NCBI GenBank assembly: GCA_958436475.1
Contig: CAUBKG010000004.1
Location: 1-50,103, forward strand
Length of the DNA: 50,103 nt
Direction of reading: 5' to 3'
From: an uncultured Clostridia bacterium
GTDB lineage: Bacteria > Bacillota > Clostridia > Oscillospirales > Acutalibacteraceae
Every line of letters starts with the position of its first letter. Positions within the stretch are counted from its first letter, which is position 1. The notes under the pieces are model-generated. The model searched no databases. It saw only the letters and a list, made by a program, of their open reading frames with translations, and had not been told where the DNA came from. Below are positions 39,537-47,872 of the stretch, piece after piece. A program made the translations under genes and the position numbers.

Positions 39537-41504
39537 TTATGCCTTCTCGCGGATGGGCTTTTTGAGAATGGCGAGCAGCGCCATGCTGATTACCGAGCCG
39601 ATGGCAAGCGACAGCAGGTACATCGGCCAGTTGTGGATGACCGGGAACACGAAGATGCCGCCGTGCGGGGCGGGAAGCGTGCAGCCGAACAGCATGGAAA
39701 GGCCGCCTGCCACCGCGGAGCCGACTACGCACGAGGGGATGACGCGCAGCGGGTCTGCCGCGGCAAAGGGGATAGCGCCCTCCGTGATAAAGGAAAGGCC
39801 CATGATATAGTTGGTAATGGTGGTTTGGCGTTCCTTTTCCGTGAATCGGTTCTTGAAAAAGGTGGTGCACAGCGCAATGGCAATGGGAGGCACCATGCCG
39901 CCGATCATAACGGAAGCCATAACGCCGGAGGATACCGCCGCGCCCGTGGCGGTGAGAAGGGAAGCCGTGCCGAACACATACGCCGCTTTATTGAACGGGC
40001 CGCCCATATCAACGGCCATCATGCCCGCAACCAGGAGCCCGAGCAGCACGCCGCTCACCTGGCCCATGTTCATGAGGGCGTTGCTGATCCAGGTGTTGAG
40101 CGCCGATACCGGCGGGTTGACGATAAAGATAATGATCGCACTGACGATCAGCAGCCCGAACACCGGATAAAAGAGGATGGGCTTCGTGCCCTCGAGGCTC
40201 TTCGGCAAACGGCTCAGCAGCTTTTTGAGGCCGAGCATCACATAGCCCGCAATGAAGCCGGCGAGCAGGGCGCCGAGGAAGCCGGAGCTGCTCGCGTTCA
40301 CAAAGAAGCCGCCGTTTTGCAGCGCGTCCGGCGCATTGTTGAGGGTAAGGCCGGCATTGGCAATGGCCCCCGCCACAAAGCCGACCATCAGCCCCGGCCG
40401 GTCTGCGATGCTCATGGCGATGAAGCCCGCGAGCACCGGAAGCATAAAGTTGAAGGCCACGCCGCCCGCAGATTTGAGGAACGCGGCAACGGGCGAATTC
40501 ATACCGAAGTTGGCCGGGTCGCCCTCCGGCGCAAAGATCGTATCGAACAGGAAGGCAAGCGCTATGAGGATGCCCCCGCCGATAACGAAGGGAAGCATGT
40601 GGGAAACGCCGTTCATCAGGTGCTTATAGATCTGATGGCCCACGCCCTCCTTCTCTTTTCCGGCTTCCTCCCGCTCGCCGCCCCCGGCGTGGTAAACCGG
40701 GGCCCTGCCGTCCAGGATATCCTGGAGCAGGCGGCCGGGATGGGAAATGCCTTCCGAAACCTGCGTTTGTATCACCGGCTTGCCATCGAAACGGCTCATG
40801 GGTACCTTGGTATCGGCCGCGACGATAACGCCGTCGGCCGCCTCGATTTCTTCCTGTGTCAGTATATTTTTGCGGCCGCCGGAGCCGTTGGTTTCTACTT
40901 TGACGCTGAGGCCCATTTCCTTTGCTTTGTTTTCGATCGCCTCCGCCGCCATATAGGTGTGCGCAATGCCGGTGGGGCAGGCCGTCACCGCCAGGATGCG
41001 AAAGCCTTCCTTTCGCTTGGGCTCGGCCTTCGTTTCCTCCGCCTCTTTTGCCCGATCCGCCGCATCGATGAGGCGAAGAAATTCTTCCTTGCTCTTCGCA
41101 TGGATGAGGCTCCGGCGGAAGGAATCGTCCATCAGCAGAACCGAAAGGCGGCCGAGAACGTCCAAGTGCACGTTTTCTTTGGTATCGGGCGCCGCAATCA
41201 GGAAAAAGAGTCGGGTCGGCTCGCCGTCCATCGAATCGAAATCCACGCCGTCCGGCGCCACCATGGCGCTGAGCCCCGCTTTTTTCACAGCCGGGGTCTT
41301 GGCATGGGGAATGGCAACGCCCTCCCCGATCCCGGTGGTCCCCTCCTCCTCGCGCTTTAACACGCATTTTTTATATGTGGCAACATCTGAAAGATTGCCC
41401 TCGGCCTCCATCAGGCCGATCAAACGGTCGATGGCCTCTTCCTTGGAATTTACCTTCGCGTTCAGGTCGATGCCGCTAGGCTGCAGCAGGTCGGTGATGC
41501 GCAT
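39537..41504 (-). CDS. fruA: PTS fructose transporter subunit IIABC
   Basis: The 655-residue protein fuses three PTS domains. IIA (about 1-150) has phosphohistidine H67 in GEGVAIPHAK. IIB (about 168-265) has phosphocysteine C176 in AVTACPTGIAHT. IIC (about 300-655) has eight or more helices with the fructose-type text GGGILIALAFLFD near 310. It imports fructose as fructose 1-phosphate. The ATG at 41504 is four bases after the fruK stop, with the GGGAGG ribosome site inside the fruK end, so the two are coupled. Mannitol or mannose-type substrates are less likely because fruK is adjacent. Confidence 0.95.
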   Translation of the reverse strand: MRITDLLQPSGIDLNAKVNSKEEAIDRLIGLMEAEGNLSDVATYKKCVLKREEEGTTGIGEGVAIPHAKTPAVKKAGLSAMVAPDGVDFDSMDGEPTRLFFLIAAPDTKENVHLDVLGRLSVLLMDDSFRRSLIHAKSKEEFLRLIDAADRAKEAEETKAEPKRKEGFRILAVTACPTGIAHTYMAAEAIENKAKEMGLSVKVETNGSGGRKNILTQEEIEAADGVIVAADTKVPMSRFDGKPVIQTQVSEGISHPGRLLQDILDGRAPVYHAGGGEREEAGKEKEGVGHQIYKHLMNGVSHMLPFVIGGGILIALAFLFDTIFAPEGDPANFGMNSPVAAFLKSAGGVAFNFMLPVLAGFIAMSIADRPGLMVGFVAGAIANAGLTLNNAPDALQNGGFFVNASSSGFLGALLAGFIAGYVMLGLKKLLSRLPKSLEGTKPILFYPVFGLLIVSAIIIFIVNPPVSALNTWISNALMNMGQVSGVLLGLLVAGMMAVDMGGPFNKAAYVFGTASLLTATGAAVSSGVMASVMIGGMVPPIAIALCTTFFKNRFTEKERQTTITNYIMGLSFITEGAIPFAAADPLRVIPSCVVGSAVAGGLSMLFGCTLPAPHGGIFVFPVIHNWPMYLLSLAIGSVISMALLAILKKPIREKA

Positions 41505-41508
41505 GATT

Positions 41509-42414
41509 TTATTTCCTCCCTTTCATGAGTTTCATAATATCGTCTCTGCCCGCGAGCCACTCCTGAAAGGCGGAGGCGCTCCCTGCGCAGAGCCCTAGTT
41601 CCACGGCGTACCGGAAATCCTTCTTCTCCAGATACCCCGCGATAAACCCGGCGACCATGGAATCCCCCGAGCCGACGGTATTCACAACCTTGCCGTCGGG
41701 CGGCAGGCTCACGATCCTCTCCCCGTTTTCCCCGAGGAAGGCGGCGCCCTGTTTGCCCCGGGATACGAGCACGTTTCGCGCTCCCATTTCCCGAAGCTTT
41801 TCCGCATAGCGGAGGATTTCTTCCTCCCGCTCGAGCGTAACGCCAAAGAGCTCTCCCAGCTCGTGGTGGTTGGGCTTGATCAGGAACGGGCGGTATTTGA
41901 GCACGTTCAGCAGCAGGTCCTTCGTGGCATCCACCACCGTGCGCACGCCGCGGCCTTCCAGCCGTTCTAAGATCCGTTCATAGATATCCTCCGGCAGGGT
42001 GTTCGGGATACTGCCCGCGAGAACGAGGATATCCCCCTCCACAAGTGTATCCAGCCGCCGGAAAAGCGCTTCCAGCGCCCCCGCGCCGATATGCGGCCCC
42101 TGGCCGTTGATTTCGCTTTCCTCTTTGGCCCTGAGCTTTACATTGATGCGGGAAAAACCTTCATCCGCCGGGATAAACTCCGTTTGGCAGCCGGCGTTCT
42201 GCACCATGTGCCCGATCGCTTCCCCGGTAAAGCCGGCACAGAATCCCAAGGCAACGCTTTCGAGCCCCAGGTTTTTCAGCATGATGGAAACATTGATGCC
42301 CTTGCCTCCGGGGTAAAGCGCTTCCCTCTCGGTGCGGTTTACCTCTCCGGGCCGGAACGCGGGCAGACGCACCACATAGTCCAGCGACGGATTGAAGGTT
42401 ACGGTATATATCAT
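41509..42414 (-). CDS. fruK: 1-phosphofructokinase
   Basis: The 301-residue PfkB-family kinase begins MIYTVTFNPSLDYVVRLPAF, has GGKGINVSIML near 37-47, and the catalytic aspartate in NTVGSGDSMVAGF near 250. Enzymes of this type phosphorylate fructose 1-phosphate to fructose 1,6-bisphosphate, the step after PTS import. Its ATG overlaps the fruR stop by four bases, and fruA follows after four bases. Tagatose 6-phosphate kinase is a related alternative, but the fruR-fruK-fruA order argues for fructose. Confidence 0.94.
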   Translation of the reverse strand: MIYTVTFNPSLDYVVRLPAFRPGEVNRTEREALYPGGKGINVSIMLKNLGLESVALGFCAGFTGEAIGHMVQNAGCQTEFIPADEGFSRINVKLRAKEESEINGQGPHIGAGALEALFRRLDTLVEGDILVLAGSIPNTLPEDIYERILERLEGRGVRTVVDATKDLLLNVLKYRPFLIKPNHHELGELFGVTLEREEEILRYAEKLREMGARNVLVSRGKQGAAFLGENGERIVSLPPDGKVVNTVGSGDSMVAGFIAGYLEKKDFRYAVELGLCAGSASAFQEWLAGRDDIMKLMKGRK

Positions 42415-43163
42415 GTACGGTCGACCTCCCGGATCGAAGTGTATTTGAGATAGTCCTTATCGGCCAGCAGCGTGGTGATGATCTCCGCTTCGCCCAGCGA
42501 TGCAAAGCTCACTGAGGAATAAAGGCCGAATTTGGATTCATCCGCCAGCACGAAACGCTCCCGGCACCGGCGGAAGGCTTCCGTTTTGGTGCGCGCCTCG
42601 TCGACATCGGGCGTTGTAAAGCCGTGGGAAAGATGGACCCCGTTCGCACCGAAAAAGCCCTTGGTGAAATGGAACCGCTGCAGGCAGCTGACGGTCTCGT
42701 TCCCCGTGATGGCCTCGGTGATCCCTTTGATCCGGCCGGCAGGAACAAACACCTGGAAGTTTCTCTGCGCCAGCTTTTTGGCAAGGTAAATGCCGTTGGT
42801 CACATATACGGCGTTCTTCTCCTGAATATACTCCGCCATGGCCTCCGTGGTGGTTCCGGCGTCCAGATATACAAACTCATTGCCGCGGATCAGCGACGCA
42901 GCATACCGCGCGATCCGCTTTTTCTGCCCGGCGTTCATCCCATACTTTTCCGATACGGCAGGCTCAGATACACGGTAACTTCCCGGCAGGGCCGTGGCGC
43001 CTCCATGCACCTTGCGGAGTTTGCCTTCGTTGTGAAGGGCCGTCAGGTCTCTTCTTATTGTTGACTCAGATGTATCCAGTAATTCAGCCAATTCTAAAAC
43101 AGTTGCTGCTTTTTTGTTTTCCAAATAATTCAAGATTACCGAATAACGTTCCTGTGTTAACAT
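42411..43163 (-). CDS. fruR: DeoR-family regulator of the fructose operon
   Basis: The ATG at 43163 is eight bases from AGGAGG; the in-frame GTG at 43172 is too close. The 250-residue protein has an N-terminal DeoR winged helix (QERYSVILNYLENKKAATVLELAELLDTSESTIRRDL, about residues 4-40) and a C-terminal sugar-phosphate-binding domain (YLDAGTTTEAMAEYI near 97 and FFGANGVHLSHGFTTPDVDEA near 170). Proteins of this type repress the operon they lead and release DNA on binding fructose phosphates. Repeated TGATTGA boxes near its promoter are candidate operators. Confidence 0.92.
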   Translation of the reverse strand: MLTQERYSVILNYLENKKAATVLELAELLDTSESTIRRDLTALHNEGKLRKVHGGATALPGSYRVSEPAVSEKYGMNAGQKKRIARYAASLIRGNEFVYLDAGTTTEAMAEYIQEKNAVYVTNGIYLAKKLAQRNFQVFVPAGRIKGITEAITGNETVSCLQRFHFTKGFFGANGVHLSHGFTTPDVDEARTKTEAFRRCRERFVLADESKFGLYSSVSFASLGEAEIITTLLADKDYLKYTSIREVDRT

Positions 43164-43183
43164 GTTCCTCACCTCCTAAATTT

Positions 43184-43212
43184 ATACTATCACCATATTC
43201 AATCAAAGTCAA
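43184..43212 (-). promoter_or_regulatory. fru operon promoter
   Basis: Minus-strand TTGACT (43207-43212), 17 bp and TAGTAT (43184-43189). The -35 lies inside a TGATTGA repeat. Confidence 0.7.
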
Positions 43213-43320
43213 TCATTTTCAGCCTAGCGATTTCCAAAAATTATGGAATCTGATTGTGCAAATTGACTTATTATTTTTTCTGTATGCAAAAATATATTTA
43301 TTTTGTGATTGATATTGATT
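43201..43320. promoter_or_regulatory. Pair of TGATTGA-nn-TTGATT boxes, candidate FruR operators
   Basis: The minus strand at 43201-43215 reads TGATTGACTTTGATT and the plus strand at 43306-43320 reads TGATTGATATTGATT; 13 of 15 bases agree. They face each other 90 bp apart in an AT-rich intergenic region, the first overlapping the fru -35. Confidence 0.55.
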
Positions 43321-43381
43321 ATTGTGTGAATGCACCCCACTTTTTCCTATGTTGAACATTTTTCTTAAAGCATGCAAATTA

Positions 43382-43410
43382 TTGTCATAACTATAAAATT
43401 GTAATATACT
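43382..43410 (+). promoter_or_regulatory. Promoter of the SPFH-membrane-TIR operon
   Basis: TTGTCA (43382-43387), 17 bp and TATACT (43405-43410), about 50 bases before the first ATG of the operon. Confidence 0.8.
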
Positions 43411-43462
43411 GAGTTAAGTAAAAGGTAAGTTTTTGACGTTTTTTGATAGGGGAGGTCTTTTT

Positions 43463-44626
43463 ATGGCGAAAATAGCTGAAATCATTAAATATGAAGGCGA
43501 TAATTCCACCTTCATCTGGAAACATCCCTGTGAGGACTTCAATTCCCTGACCCAGCTCATCGTGCATGAATCTCAGGAAGCAATTTTCATGATGAACGGC
43601 CAGGCGCTCGATCTGTTCGGCCCCGGACGTTACACGCTCGAAACGCAGAATATACCTCTGCTCGGGCGCTTGACCGGCCGCATAACAGGCGATTCTTCCC
43701 CCTTTCACTGCGAAGTTTATTTCATCAATAAAGCCGAGAAAATGGCAGTTAAATGGGGAACCGACAGCAAGGTGCAATTCATCGAGCCGTCATACGGCTT
43801 TCCTCTGCAGATCGGCGCCTGCGGCGAAATGAGCCTGCGGGCAGAGGATTCCAGAAGGCTGCTTCTGAAGCTTGTGGGAACCGAGGCCGTTTTGGATAAA
43901 GCGCAGATCACCCAATATTTCAGAGCGTTTCTGATGACAAGGGTCAAGTCTTACCTGGCCCAAGCCATACGGGAAAACAAGATCAGTATTTTTGAAATCG
44001 ACGAGCATCTGACCGGCCTTTCCGAGGCCTTGTTTCAAATGCTTGCGCCGGACTTTTCCGATTACGGCGTAGCTCTGGAACGGTTCTTTGTAACGACGAT
44101 TGTGAAGCCGGAAGGCGATACGGCCTATGAAACGTTCAAGTCCCTGCATTTCCGGCAGTATGCCGACGTCGCCGAAGCCAAGCTCCGCCAACAGGTCGGA
44201 ATCATCGATGAGCAAACGAAGGCCCAGCGCACGGTGATCGAATCGCAGGCGCTTGCGCAGAAACGTGCCCAGGAGGGCTATACCTATCAGCAGGAACGCG
44301 GATTCGATGTGGCGGAGCAGGTTGCGCAAAACGAGGCGACAGGTCAATTCACCAACATGGGAGTGGGCCTCGGCACGATGGCGGGGGTAGGAGGAGCCGT
44401 GGGCGGCCTCGTGGGGGGAGCCGTCGGCCATGCGCTAGACAGTTCTTCGGACACGCTCTCTCCCTCGCGTTCATGCCCGGAATGCGGCGCAAGCCTGCCG
44501 GCAGACTCCAAATTCTGCTTTCTGTGCGGCAGGAGCTTAGCTTCTACTTCTCCCGTCTGCACGGAATGCGGCGCCCCTCTGCCCGGCGGCGCCGGATTCT
44601 GCCCAAAATGCGGCAAAAAAATCTGA
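43463..44626 (+). CDS. SPFH-domain protein with double zinc ribbon
   Basis: The ATG at 43463 follows GGGGAGGT and gives 387 residues. The order of parts is: an SPFH/band-7-like domain (about 20-235), a charged, Gln-rich helix likely to form a coiled coil (about 236-292), a Gly-rich hydrophobic stretch (299-325, GVGLGTMAGVGGAVGGLVGG), and two C-terminal zinc ribbons (C338, C341, C352, C355 and C366, C369, C380, C383). It resembles the proteins often labelled virion core protein or YdjI-like. SPFH proteins form large ring or cage assemblies on membranes. It is the first gene of an operon with a membrane protein and a TIR protein. Confidence 0.85.
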   Translation: MAKIAEIIKYEGDNSTFIWKHPCEDFNSLTQLIVHESQEAIFMMNGQALDLFGPGRYTLETQNIPLLGRLTGRITGDSSPFHCEVYFINKAEKMAVKWGTDSKVQFIEPSYGFPLQIGACGEMSLRAEDSRRLLLKLVGTEAVLDKAQITQYFRAFLMTRVKSYLAQAIRENKISIFEIDEHLTGLSEALFQMLAPDFSDYGVALERFFVTTIVKPEGDTAYETFKSLHFRQYADVAEAKLRQQVGIIDEQTKAQRTVIESQALAQKRAQEGYTYQQERGFDVAEQVAQNEATGQFTNMGVGLGTMAGVGGAVGGLVGGAVGHALDSSSDTLSPSRSCPECGASLPADSKFCFLCGRSLASTSPVCTECGAPLPGGAGFCPKCGKKI

Positions 44627-44638
44627 GGAGGAAATCGT

Positions 44639-45325
44639 ATGAAAAAACGTGGATTATTCGGCGGCATCGTTCTCGCCGCTCTTTTGGCGGCCTTCCAAGT
44701 AATCGCCTTTTCTCTGCCGCACACCCCCGGCCCTGCTTATTGGCTGGGCTACGCATTTACCACTCTGGCAATCCTTTCACAGGCGGTAATTGCCTTTTGG
44801 GCCTTTCGGGATGCTTCCCGCCCGGAAAAATTATTTTACGGCCTGCCCATTTTTCGCATGGGATGTTTATATCTGACCGTTCAAACCGCCTTCGGCCTTA
44901 TTTGTCTCTTCGCCCCCTCGCTCCATGCATGGGCGGCCGGGGCCGTGTCTTTTCTGATACTCGTCGTTTACGTGATCCTGCTGGCCGCCGCGATGAAATC
45001 ACGCGAGCTCGTGGAAAAGGAAAGTGAAAGCGTGTACGACCGGACCCGGTTTATAAAAACGCTGGCCTGCGATGCTGAGGCTCTTGTTTCAAAGGCACAG
45101 GACGAGGAAATCAGAGCTGCCGCAAAAAAGGTTTACGAGGCCGTCCGTTACAGCGACCCGCTCTCCACGCCCACGCTTGCCCCTATCGAAGAGAAGCTTT
45201 CCGCCGCCTTTTCCGCCCTTTCCAAAGCATCGGGGGAAAACAATGCCGCGGCCTTTTCTGCCGCCGCAAGGGAATTCCTCCAGGTGCTGCAGGAAAGAAA
45301 CACGCAGTGCAGGCAGCTGAAATAG
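44639..45325 (+). CDS. Four-helix membrane protein with cytosolic helical tail
   Basis: The ATG follows GAGGAGGAAA, 12 bases after the previous stop. The 228-residue protein has four predicted membrane helices (about 7-25, 36-55, 68-92, 95-117), then a cytosolic part of about 110 residues that is almost wholly helical and rich in Ala, Glu and Lys (EALVSKAQDEEIRAAAKKVYEAV and EEKLSAAFSALSKA blocks). No enzyme motif or known family is recognised. Its fixed position between an SPFH scaffold and a TIR effector suggests a membrane anchor or adaptor; this is inference. It lies 33 bases before the TIR gene. Confidence 0.78.
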   Translation: MKKRGLFGGIVLAALLAAFQVIAFSLPHTPGPAYWLGYAFTTLAILSQAVIAFWAFRDASRPEKLFYGLPIFRMGCLYLTVQTAFGLICLFAPSLHAWAAGAVSFLILVVYVILLAAAMKSRELVEKESESVYDRTRFIKTLACDAEALVSKAQDEEIRAAAKKVYEAVRYSDPLSTPTLAPIEEKLSAAFSALSKASGENNAAAFSAAAREFLQVLQERNTQCRQLK

Positions 45326-45358
45326 AAGAAAAACAGATTTAAAAAAGGGGGGCGTTCT

Positions 45359-47026
45359 GTGTCCATATTCAAATGTAAAATGTGCGGCGGTGATCTCGAG
45401 ATCACCGGCGAAATGAGCGTTGCAGAATGTTTATACTGCGGAACAAAACAGACTCTTCCAAAGCTCAGCAGTGAAAAAAAGACGAACCTTTACGACCGCG
45501 CCAATCATTTCCGCCGCAGTAACGAATATGATAAAGCAGCGGCTATCTACGAAAATATCCTCCACGAAGACCCATCCGATGCTGAAGCGTATTGGTCGCT
45601 TGTCCTGTGCCGTTATGGGGTGGAATATGTGGAGGACCCTTCTTCCCATAAGCGTGTTCCAACCGTTAACCGCGCGCAGTTCACCTCTATTTTTATGGAT
45701 GAGGATTATAAATCCGCCCTTCGGTATGCCGACAGTTCCCAAAAGGCCGTATATGAGGCGGAGGCCAAAGCAATCGACGAAATCCAGAAGAATATCCTCG
45801 CCATCTCTCAAAGCGAAGAGCCGTTCGACGTATTCATCTGCTACAAGGAAACCGACGGCCAGGGACGCCGCACACCCGACAGCGTCCTTGCTAACGACCT
45901 CTATCATCAGCTGACGCAGGAGGGTTTCAAGGTCTTTTTTTCGCGCATCACCCTGGAGGATAAGCTTGGCTCGGCCTACGAGCCCTACATATTCGCCGCG
46001 CTGAACAGCTCTAAGGTCATGGTGGTGTTGGGAACCCGGCCGGAGTATTTGAACGCCATATGGGTGAAAAACGAATGGGCTCGTTATCTCGCTCTGATCA
46101 AGGCAGGGCAAAATAAAACGCTCATTCCGGCTTATAAGGATATGGACCCTTACGACCTTCCCGAGGAATTTTCCCATTTACAGGCGCAAGATATGTCTAA
46201 GCTCGGTTTTATGCAGGACCTCATCCGCGGCGTGAAGCGGATCGTTGGAGCGAATCGGGCGGACAGGCTGGCGGAAGCCCCTGCGGCGGGCGGCGCATCT
46301 ATCGGCCCTCTTCTGACGAGAGCATACATGTTCCTCGAGGACGGCGACTGGGCCAGCGCCGATGAATACTGCAATAAAGTGCTCGATCTCCAGCCGGAAT
46401 GTGCCGAGGCCTATATCGGTCTGCTCATGGTGGAAACCAAGACTCACAGGGAGGCCGATCTCAGCCGCTCCCCCGAGCCCATTTCGGGCAAAAGCAACTT
46501 TATCAAGGCCTGTCGCTTCGGAGGGCCCGAAGTCTCCGAACGCCTGGACGGATACCACAGGGCAACTCTCGAGTATATGGAGGAGCAAAAAGCAGAGAAA
46601 GCATACGAGGCTGCGTGCAGGGCGATGCGTGCTTCAAAAACAGAAGCCGAATGGAAGACGGCCGCCGTTCAGTTTGAAAATATCCCAAGCTATAAAGACG
46701 CCGGGGAAAAGCGGGCAGAATGCCTGCGGAAAGCGGAAATTTTCCGTAAAGATGAAATTTATCGATCTGCCTCCTCCGTTCTGAATACAAAGATCATTTT
46801 AAGGCTTGAAACCGCCAAGAAAAAATTCGAAACCATCCGCGATTATAAGGATTCCGAGGCGAAGATCGCCGAATGTGAAAGAAAAATCGAAGCTCTTACC
46901 CATATGGCAGAAGAAGAACGCCGAGTCGCCGAGCAGAAAATGAAACGAAAGAAATGGCTCGCCGCTGCCACCTTGCTGGTATCGGCGGCATGTATTATTC
47001 TTTTGCTGCTTTTTAACCGGAGTTGA
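45359..47026 (+). CDS. Zinc-ribbon/TPR/TIR-domain protein with C-terminal membrane anchor
   Basis: The start is GTG at 45359 after a GGGGGG ribosome site; 555 residues. Parts in order: zinc ribbon (C6, C9, C24, C27), a TPR-like region (about 41-100), a TIR domain (about 154-265) with PFDVFICYKE, a likely catalytic glutamate E208 in SAYEPY, and VKNEW; a second TPR-like region (about 317-355); two similar helical repeats with the core A..F..I..YKD...K..EC (about 436-460 and 486-510); and a final membrane helix (532-551). TIR domains of this type can be NAD+-cleaving enzymes in immunity or stress. It closes the operon with the SPFH and membrane genes and ends before a terminator. Confidence 0.88.
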   Translation: MSIFKCKMCGGDLEITGEMSVAECLYCGTKQTLPKLSSEKKTNLYDRANHFRRSNEYDKAAAIYENILHEDPSDAEAYWSLVLCRYGVEYVEDPSSHKRVPTVNRAQFTSIFMDEDYKSALRYADSSQKAVYEAEAKAIDEIQKNILAISQSEEPFDVFICYKETDGQGRRTPDSVLANDLYHQLTQEGFKVFFSRITLEDKLGSAYEPYIFAALNSSKVMVVLGTRPEYLNAIWVKNEWARYLALIKAGQNKTLIPAYKDMDPYDLPEEFSHLQAQDMSKLGFMQDLIRGVKRIVGANRADRLAEAPAAGGASIGPLLTRAYMFLEDGDWASADEYCNKVLDLQPECAEAYIGLLMVETKTHREADLSRSPEPISGKSNFIKACRFGGPEVSERLDGYHRATLEYMEEQKAEKAYEAACRAMRASKTEAEWKTAAVQFENIPSYKDAGEKRAECLRKAEIFRKDEIYRSASSVLNTKIILRLETAKKKFETIRDYKDSEAKIAECERKIEALTHMAEEERRVAEQKMKRKKWLAAATLLVSAACIILLLLFNRS

Positions 47027-47073
47027 CGGCGGCAGGGCAGGAAAAAGCCCCTCCCGCCGATATGGGAAATACA

Positions 47074-47135
47074 AGAAGCGCCTGTTCTTACCCGCCTGGA
47101 ATCGGCTAAGGTAGGAACAGGCGCTTTTTTCTTTT
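47074..47135. terminator. Terminator between the TIR operon and the amino acid ABC operon
   Basis: AAGCGCCTGTTCTTACC (47076-47092) pairs with 47110-47126 with one wobble, followed by a T-rich stretch. It serves the TIR operon and may also serve the convergent transporter. Confidence 0.88.
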
Positions 47136-47149
47136 GAATAAACAGGCGC

Positions 47150-47872
47150 TTAGAGAACCTTGGATAAAAAGTCCCGGAGCCTTGGATTCTTTGGGCTGCT
47201 GAAGAATTCGTCCGGGGGAGCCTGCTCCTTGATCTCGCCTTCGTCCATAAACAGGACGCGGGTGCCCACTTCGCGCGCAAAGCCCATTTCGTGCGTGACG
47301 ACGACCATCGTCATGCCGTCTTCCGCAAGCTCCTTCATAACCTCCAGCACCTCGCCGACCATTTCCGGGTCGAGGGCGGAAGTGGGCTCGTCGAAAAGCA
47401 TCAGGTCGGGGTTCATGGCGAGCGCACGCACAATGGCGATGCGCTGCTTCTGGCCGCCCGAAAGCATGGCGGGGTATTCCTCGGCTTTATCCCGCAGGCC
47501 GATGCGGTCGAGAAGGCGCAGGGCATTCTCCTCCGCTTTCTCCTGCGTTTGCAGCTTCAGCTTGACCGGGGCCAGGGTGATATTTTTCAGGATGGTCAGG
47601 TGCGGGAAAAGGTTGAAATGCTGGAATACCATGCCCATCTTTTGGCGCACACGGTTGATATCCGTTTTTTTGCCGTTGAGCAGCTCGCCTTCAAACCAGA
47701 CTTCCCCGCCGGTCGGCTTCTCCAGCAGGTTGAGGCAGCGGAGGAACGTGGATTTCCCTGAGCCCGACGGCCCGACGATCACTACCTTTTCCCCCTTGTC
47801 GATGTGCTCGGTGATGCCGCGCAGCACGCAGTTTTCCCCAAACTGCTTGGTCAGGTTTTTAACGTCGATCAC
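47150..47872 (-). CDS. Polar amino acid ABC transporter ATP-binding protein
   Basis: The start is GTG at 47872, ten bases after GGAGG. The 240-residue ATPase has Walker A GPSGSGKST near 37-45, the GlnQ-type text KMGMVFQHFNLFPH near 80, signature LSGGQKQRIAI near 137 and Walker B LMLFDEPTSALDP. This is the GlnQ/HisP group that drives uptake of polar amino acids. It overlaps the permease gene by 14 bases. The substrate cannot be read from the ATPase. Confidence 0.92.
   Translation of the reverse strand: MIDVKNLTKQFGENCVLRGITEHIDKGEKVVIVGPSGSGKSTFLRCLNLLEKPTGGEVWFEGELLNGKKTDINRVRQKMGMVFQHFNLFPHLTILKNITLAPVKLKLQTQEKAEENALRLLDRIGLRDKAEEYPAMLSGGQKQRIAIVRALAMNPDLMLFDEPTSALDPEMVGEVLEVMKELAEDGMTMVVVTHEMGFAREVGTRVLFMDEGEIKEQAPPDEFFSSPKNPRLRDFLSKVL

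Noticed and set aside
39477..41360. 627-codon open frame on the plus strand opposite fruA
   Set aside because: It is a GC-driven antisense shadow of fruA. Its translation has no fold-like pattern and the opposite strand encodes a complete IIABC protein.
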